From: Flavobacterium crocinum
Lineage (GTDB): Bacteria; Bacteroidota; Bacteroidia; Flavobacteriales; Flavobacteriaceae
Length of the DNA: 64,000 nucleotides
Direction of reading: 5' to 3'
Assembly (NCBI RefSeq): GCF_003122385.1
Contig: NZ_CP029255.1
Coordinates: 3,534,001-3,598,000 of the forward strand
The notes below the pieces were generated by a model, which ran no database searches, had not been told where the DNA came from, and saw nothing but the letters and a program-made list of their open reading frames with translations. Below, piece by piece: positions 60,480-64,000 of this stretch; the first letter of the stretch is position 1; each line of letters starts with the position of its first letter. The translations under genes and the position numbers were made by a program.

Positions 60480-60719
60480 AAAGATGCTAAGGTTCTGAGA
60501 TGCTAAGATGCTAAGTTTTTTAGATAAAGGGACAAAGTAACAAAGGGACATAGGTTTTTTCTTTTCTGGCGAAAAAACTATATAGACTATTTGTGAAAAT
60601 TCATTCCTATTTTTTTAAGTCTAGTATGTTATTTCGACCGTAGGGAGAAATCTCCGCAAGTAGCTCTACAAAGTTCGGCAATTCAGTTTGCGGAGTTTCT
60701 TGAAGATCCTTCCTTCGTC
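60480..60719. repeat. Left half of a dispersed palindrome split by IS110
   Basis: The gap first carries CTAAGGTTCTGAGATGCTAAG low-complexity repeats. Then comes TATTTCGACCGTAGGGAGA (60631 on) and TCTCCGCAAGTAGCTCTACAAAG (60649-60671), the left arm of a palindrome. The right arm, CTTTGTAGAGCTGCTTGCGGAGA, lies beyond the element at 61978-62000. GATCCTTCCTTCGTC (60705-60719) is the broken end of the same repeat. Confidence 0.7.
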
Positions 60720-60720
60720 C

Positions 60721-60939
60721 TTTAGATTTGTTTTTTGAAATTTAAGTAGATTTATGATTGAGAAAGGAAGCAAAAGTAAACTATTCGTTCCTCTGAGCTT
60801 GAGACTCATATCCTGATTAAGACTTTAGCTTCCCTTTCATCAAAGACTCAGATAGAAATTTGGGCTTGAGACCCGTTATTAAGGAGTTGAGCTTATGATG
60901 AATTTCTCAAATCATTTGTTGAATCGTAAAAACAAAGTT
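60721..60939 (+). ncRNA. Putative IS110 bridge RNA
   Basis: The left-end non-coding region folds into two hairpin-loop units with the same loop: GAG-CTTGAGA-CTC (60795-60807) and GGG-CTTGAGA-CCC (60862-60874). An outer pairing GAAAGG-AAGC with GCTT-CCCTTTC encloses the first. Segments match the four expected guides: ATTCGTTC (60783-60790) resembles the left target CTTCGTC; ATCCTGA (60810-60816) is complementary to the right target TCAGGAT; ATAGAAAT (60852-60859) equals the right IS end (61911-61918); and AAGGA (60881-60885) is complementary to the left end TCCTT (60718-60722). IS110 bridge RNAs are known to have this layout; the assignment is mine. Confidence 0.6.
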
Positions 60940-61914
60940 ATGAAAAACATTATTATCGGAATTGATATCAGCAAAAAGACTTTAGATATCTGCGTAAAAG
61001 AAGAGGCTATTAATTATTTTACTATTGAAAATGAAATTAATGACATTACTCGTTTTTTTAAAAGATATGCTAAAGAAAATGTAATTCTGGCAATGGAAAA
61101 TACAGGCAGATACAACTGGAATATCTTTGAAGCATTGGAAAAATTTAACTTTAAGGTTTATGTTATATCAGCTCTGCATATCAAAAAAAGCATTGGTCTT
61201 GTCAGAGGGAAAAATGATAAAATCGATGCACTGCGTATCTGCAGTTTCATTGAGAAAAATTATCAGGAGAACAGAGAATGGAAGCCGAGCTCCTCTTCTA
61301 TAAAAAAAATAAAAATACTATTGACAGAAAGAGCTTTAAGAATAAAAATCAAAAAACAGCTTATGGTTCAGCAGCATGACTACAAATTAATGAAAGGTAT
61401 TGGGCTGGATAAAGAGTTAAAAAACTTAAACATCAAACTTATTAAAAGTATTGAGGCACAAATTATGATTATTGAAAATGATATTGAAGCTATAATCCTA
61501 AAGAATGAAAATCTAAACCACCAGCAGAAATTGATAAAATCTGTTCCTGGAGTGGGTCAAGTTTTATCTTGGACATTATTATCTAAAACAGAAGGTTTTA
61601 CAGTTATAACTGATCCAAGAAAAATGGCATGCTACAGCGGAGTTGTGCCTTTTGATTTTCAATCTGGAACATCATTAAAAAAAAGGCCCGGAGTATCAAT
61701 GCTTGCTGATAAAAACCTAAAGACTGTTTTACACATGGCCGCAATGAGTGCAATTAGACTTGATAATGACTTAAGAAAATATTACATCCGAAAAGTTGAT
61801 GAAGGAAAAAACAAAATGAGTGTTTTAAACGCTGTGAGAAACAAAATAATTCATCGAGTTTTTGCGGTAATAAAAAATCAAACCTCTTATCAAAAAGATT
61901 TGGTTTTATCATAG
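60940..61914 (+). CDS. IS110-family transposase (DEDD recombinase)
   Basis: A 324-residue recombinase from the ATG at 60940 (MKNIIIGIDISKKT); an ATG 15 codons upstream (60895) is less likely. N-terminal RuvC-like DEDD residues: Asp in GIDISKK, Glu in LAMENTGRY, Asp pair in KNDKIDALRI. The C-terminal transposase_20 domain has VPGVGQVLSWTLL and the catalytic Ser in ACYSGVVPFDFQSGTS. It would cut and rejoin DNA with a bridge RNA guide. Intact, so the element may still be active. Slightly higher A+T than its neighbours. Confidence 0.94.
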   Translation: MKNIIIGIDISKKTLDICVKEEAINYFTIENEINDITRFFKRYAKENVILAMENTGRYNWNIFEALEKFNFKVYVISALHIKKSIGLVRGKNDKIDALRICSFIEKNYQENREWKPSSSSIKKIKILLTERALRIKIKKQLMVQQHDYKLMKGIGLDKELKNLNIKLIKSIEAQIMIIENDIEAIILKNENLNHQQKLIKSVPGVGQVLSWTLLSKTEGFTVITDPRKMACYSGVVPFDFQSGTSLKKRPGVSMLADKNLKTVLHMAAMSAIRLDNDLRKYYIRKVDEGKNKMSVLNAVRNKIIHRVFAVIKNQTSYQKDLVLS

Positions 61915-61918
61915 AAAT

Positions 61919-62153
61919 CAGGATGACAAACAGTGCGTAAAAAATCCTTTTTAATCCTTTAATCTGTGGCAAAAAAACTTTGTAGAGCTGCTTGCGGAGA
62001 TCCTTCCTCCGTCAGGATGACAAACAGTGCGTAAAAAATCCTTTTTAATCCTTTAATCTGTGGCAAAAAAACTTTGTAGAGCTGCTTGCGGAGATCCTTC
62101 CTCCGTCAGGATGACAAACCGTGCGTAAAATTAATCTGTAGCAAAAAAAAACT
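61919..62153. repeat. 94-bp tandem repeat (two full units and a partial third)
   Basis: CAGGATGACAAACAGTGCGT begins a unit at 61919, again at 62013 and, diverged, at 62107. The first two units are 94 bp each and practically identical. Each includes the palindrome arm CTTTGTAGAGCTGCTTGCGG and ends ATCCTTCCTCCGT. The repeat begins right at the right end of the IS element. Confidence 0.85.
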
Positions 62154-62418
62154 TTGCGACTCTGTGCCTTTGCGAGATTAAATCTGCACAATCTGCAAGA
62201 AAAAAAATCTTTTTTAATTCTTTATAATCAGTGGCAGAAAATTTAATTAGCGAAAATTCGTGAATTCGTGGCTAAAAAACTTCGTGCCCTAGCGTCTTTG
62301 CGGCAAAAACACCCCGTACGTTTCAGTATCAAAAAATGTCGTTTGGGTAAGATTCTCCAAAAAAAAAGCGGTTTTGAGCTGTTATTTTGCGCCCAAATAT
62401 GAGGTAATTCATTTAAAA
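62154..62418. other. Repeat-rich gap before the second efflux operon
   Basis: The stretch contains CGACTCTGTGCCTTTGCGAGA, AATCTGCACAATCTGCAAGA and similar dispersed-repeat pieces, then A+T-rich DNA that should hold the efflux promoter (62300-62418). No gene. Confidence 0.5.
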
Positions 62419-63564
62419 ATGAAAAGTAAAATGACAAAACAGTTTTTTCAAAATAACGCAGCAATTGGCAGGATTGCAGTTTTATTGATTATAATTTCTT
62501 TTTCTTCCTGCGGGAAAAGTGCCGATGCGCAAATGGCGCCTCCAAAACCGGAAGTTGACTTTCTACAAACCAATTCAGCTGACGGAGCAGTAGAGAAAAA
62601 ATATCCCGGAACAGTCGAAGGTACTGTAAACGTTGATATAAAAGCTCAGGTATCAGGATATCTTGAAGCCATTTATGTTAAAGAAGGAGAATATGTAAAT
62701 AAAGGACAATCTCTTTTTAAAATCAAAGGCGATGTGTATACAGAACAAGTAAACAACAGCCGTGCAGCTTACAAAAGTGCTTTGGCAAACTTAGCCAATG
62801 CTAAACTGGAAGTAGAAAAAATTAAACCGCTTGTGGATGGAAAAGTTTTTTCGGACATGCAGTTAAAAACAGCGCAGGCCAATTACGAAGCCGCAACCGC
62901 ACAAGTAGCACAGGCTAAAGCCGCTTTAGGATCATCTCAGTTAAATGCCGATTTCTCTTTGATTAAAGCTCCTGTAAGCGGCTATATTAGCCGTATTCCG
63001 AATCGTATCGGAAACTTAGTTACCCCAAACGACGCTGTTCCCTTAACTACGCTTTCTGAAATCAACAACGTATTTGTGTATTTCTCATTAACAGAAGCTG
63101 ATTATTTAGCTTTTTCTAAAGATTCAAAAGCCAATCAAACCGTAAGTTTAATTATGGCAGATGACAGCGAATACGATCAAAAAGGAAAACTGGAGGTAGC
63201 GAGTGGAAACATTGATCGTTCGACCGGAACAATTGCTTTAAAAGCCATTTTTCCAAATCCGAAAAAAATATTGCGTTCAGGCGGTTCTGCCCGAATTGTA
63301 TTAAACAAAAGTTTATCTTCTGTAATGACAGTTCCAATGGCTAGCGTAAAAGATATTCAGGATAAATTCTTTGTTTTTGTTTTGAAAGACGGCAATAAAG
63401 TCGCTATGGTTCCAATTGAAATTGCAGGAAGCGCCGGAGCAGATTACTTTGTGAAATCAGGCTTGAAATCGGGTGACAAAGTGGCTTTGAATTCTATCGA
63501 TGTACTTTATGATAGTATGGAAGTCGTTCCAAAAATCGCTGCTAAAAACTTAAGCAGCAAATAA
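62419..63564 (+). CDS. RND efflux periplasmic adaptor 2
   Basis: A 381-residue HlyD/AcrA-type adaptor from the ATG at 62419 (or 62431); a TTG-opened frame from 62374 is rejected. It has a lipoprotein-like signal (IISFSSCGKS). Lipoyl-like halves lie around VSGYLEAIYVKEGEYVNKG (near 76) and KAPVSGYISRIPN (near 184), with a hairpin between and a barrel domain (DRSTGTIALKAIFPNP near 255). It is 35% or so like the adaptor at 4274 by eye, so the two systems are paralogous. It is 31 bp upstream of the permease. Confidence 0.94.
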   Translation: MKSKMTKQFFQNNAAIGRIAVLLIIISFSSCGKSADAQMAPPKPEVDFLQTNSADGAVEKKYPGTVEGTVNVDIKAQVSGYLEAIYVKEGEYVNKGQSLFKIKGDVYTEQVNNSRAAYKSALANLANAKLEVEKIKPLVDGKVFSDMQLKTAQANYEAATAQVAQAKAALGSSQLNADFSLIKAPVSGYISRIPNRIGNLVTPNDAVPLTTLSEINNVFVYFSLTEADYLAFSKDSKANQTVSLIMADDSEYDQKGKLEVASGNIDRSTGTIALKAIFPNPKKILRSGGSARIVLNKSLSSVMTVPMASVKDIQDKFFVFVLKDGNKVAMVPIEIAGSAGADYFVKSGLKSGDKVALNSIDVLYDSMEVVPKIAAKNLSSK

Positions 63565-63595
63565 TTTTTGATTTTTAATATAAATAACATTTTCC

Positions 63596-64000
63596 ATGTT
63601 AAAAAATATAATAGACAGGCCGGTATTGGCCACAGTTATCTCTATTGTACTGGTAATATTGGGGATCATTGGTCTTACAAGATTATCGGTAACAAGATTT
63701 CCAGATATTTCGCCTCCAACGGTTATGGTGAGCGGTTCCTATCCGGGAGGAAACAGTGAAACCGTTATTCGTTCGGTGGTTACGCCATTGGAAGAACAGA
63801 TTAACGGAGTTGAGAATATGCAGTACATTAAATCGACTGCGAGTAATGACGGATCTTTTTCAATCAGCGTTATTTTTAAGCAGGGTATAGATCCGGATCA
63901 GGCTGCGGTAAACGTGCAGAACAGAGTACAGCAGGCAACACCGAAACTGCCTCAGGAAGTAGTTCGTATGGGACTTACGACTTCCAAGCAGCAGAATAGC
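63596..64000 (+). CDS. RND efflux permease 2, partial
   Basis: The first 135 codons of an AcrB-type permease starting MLKNIIDRPVLATVISIVLV. The membrane segment is followed by the porter motif (VVTPLEEQINGVENM near 60) and DPDQAAVNVQNRVQQA. The rest, including the proton-relay helix, lies beyond the window. It belongs to the adaptor at 62419. The order adaptor-permease matches the operon at the left edge. Confidence 0.94.
   Translation, partial: MLKNIIDRPVLATVISIVLVILGIIGLTRLSVTRFPDISPPTVMVSGSYPGGNSETVIRSVVTPLEEQINGVENMQYIKSTASNDGSFSISVIFKQGIDPDQAAVNVQNRVQQATPKLPQEVVRMGLTTSKQQNS

Larger units (their letters stand above)
60720..61919 (+). mobile_element. IS110-family insertion sequence, 1200 bp
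   Basis: Bounds are proposed from the repeat it interrupts: the left flank ends CCTTCGTC (TC core at 60718-60719) and the right flank starts at 61920 with AGGATGAC after another TC (61918-61919). The uninterrupted sequence CCTTCsTCAGGATGAC occurs at 62005 and 62099. The two TC cores are exactly 1200 bp apart. No terminal inverted repeats are seen, as expected for the family. Contents: a 220-bp left non-coding region with a likely bridge RNA, then the transposase. Confidence 0.8.

Noticed and set aside
61919..62153. CRISPR-like repeat pattern
   Set aside because: The 94-bp units are contiguous, with no spacers between short repeats and no cas genes nearby; it is a tandem duplication of an intergenic repeat.

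Overview
The window reads as a piece of chromosome from a Flavobacterium-like member of the Bacteroidota. The evidence is low GC, promoters with the Bacteroidota -7 box (TAnnTTTG), a type IX secretion (T9SS) sorting domain, RND pumps with lipoprotein adaptors, and many families of short dispersed palindromes between genes. No rRNA, tRNA or CRISPR array was seen.

Layout. 1-5365 (minus): an RND efflux operon (adaptor, permease, truncated outer-membrane channel). 5587-20071: an accessory region built around a 2265-residue SpvB/VCBS/YD-repeat/Rhs toxin, preceded by an XRE regulator and a short T9SS-sorted YD protein. It is followed by four headless Rhs C-terminal tips, each starting at the same SG(L/M)NH junction, with candidate immunity genes between them and a hairpin-bounded repeat element. 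20222-28002: SnoaL-like protein, TPR lipoprotein, the gnd-zwf-pgl oxidative pentose-phosphate operon and a ChaA-type cation/H+ antiporter. 28324-33762: an HxlR regulator and an SDR that share an identical 20-bp operator, separated by a tight kaiC-kaiB-kaiB-histidine kinase-receiver operon. 34116-36568: OxyR with both redox cysteines, an alpha/beta hydrolase and an OsmC protein. 36932-41652: a second accessory island (sigma-like factor, 98-residue linker protein, ImmA/IrrE protease, a 42-residue protein, an unknown 306-residue protein, a dual-OB-like protein and two DUF488 proteins). 42179-42492: two structured intergenic elements. 42719-55857: envelope, stress and redox genes, including a LytS/LytTR pair, DoxX, Ohr, a cupin, and a YceI-tautomerase-SDR-SnoaL-NMO operon with a Crp/Fnr regulator. 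56078-60479: universal stress protein, KAS III, and a second LytS/LytTR pair. 60720-61919: a 1.2-kb IS110-family element. 62419-64000: a second RND efflux operon, cut by the window end.

How the parts work together. The Rhs locus looks like an expressed polymorphic toxin with a downstream store of alternative tips that could be swapped in by recombination at the shared junction. Most putative immunity proteins are lipoproteins, secreted or membrane proteins, which suggests the toxins act in the envelope. Three genes (cupin, epoxide-hydrolase-like, DoxX) share a promoter design: two 13-bp direct repeats 21 bp apart, each set exactly 34 bp before the -7 box. This looks like a small regulon, possibly of the LytTR regulator encoded between them. 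The IS110 element is legible enough to propose its ends, its TC core and its bridge-RNA guide segments, and it sits inside a dispersed palindrome.

All functional calls come from reading motifs by eye. No database search was possible, and novelty claims are inference.
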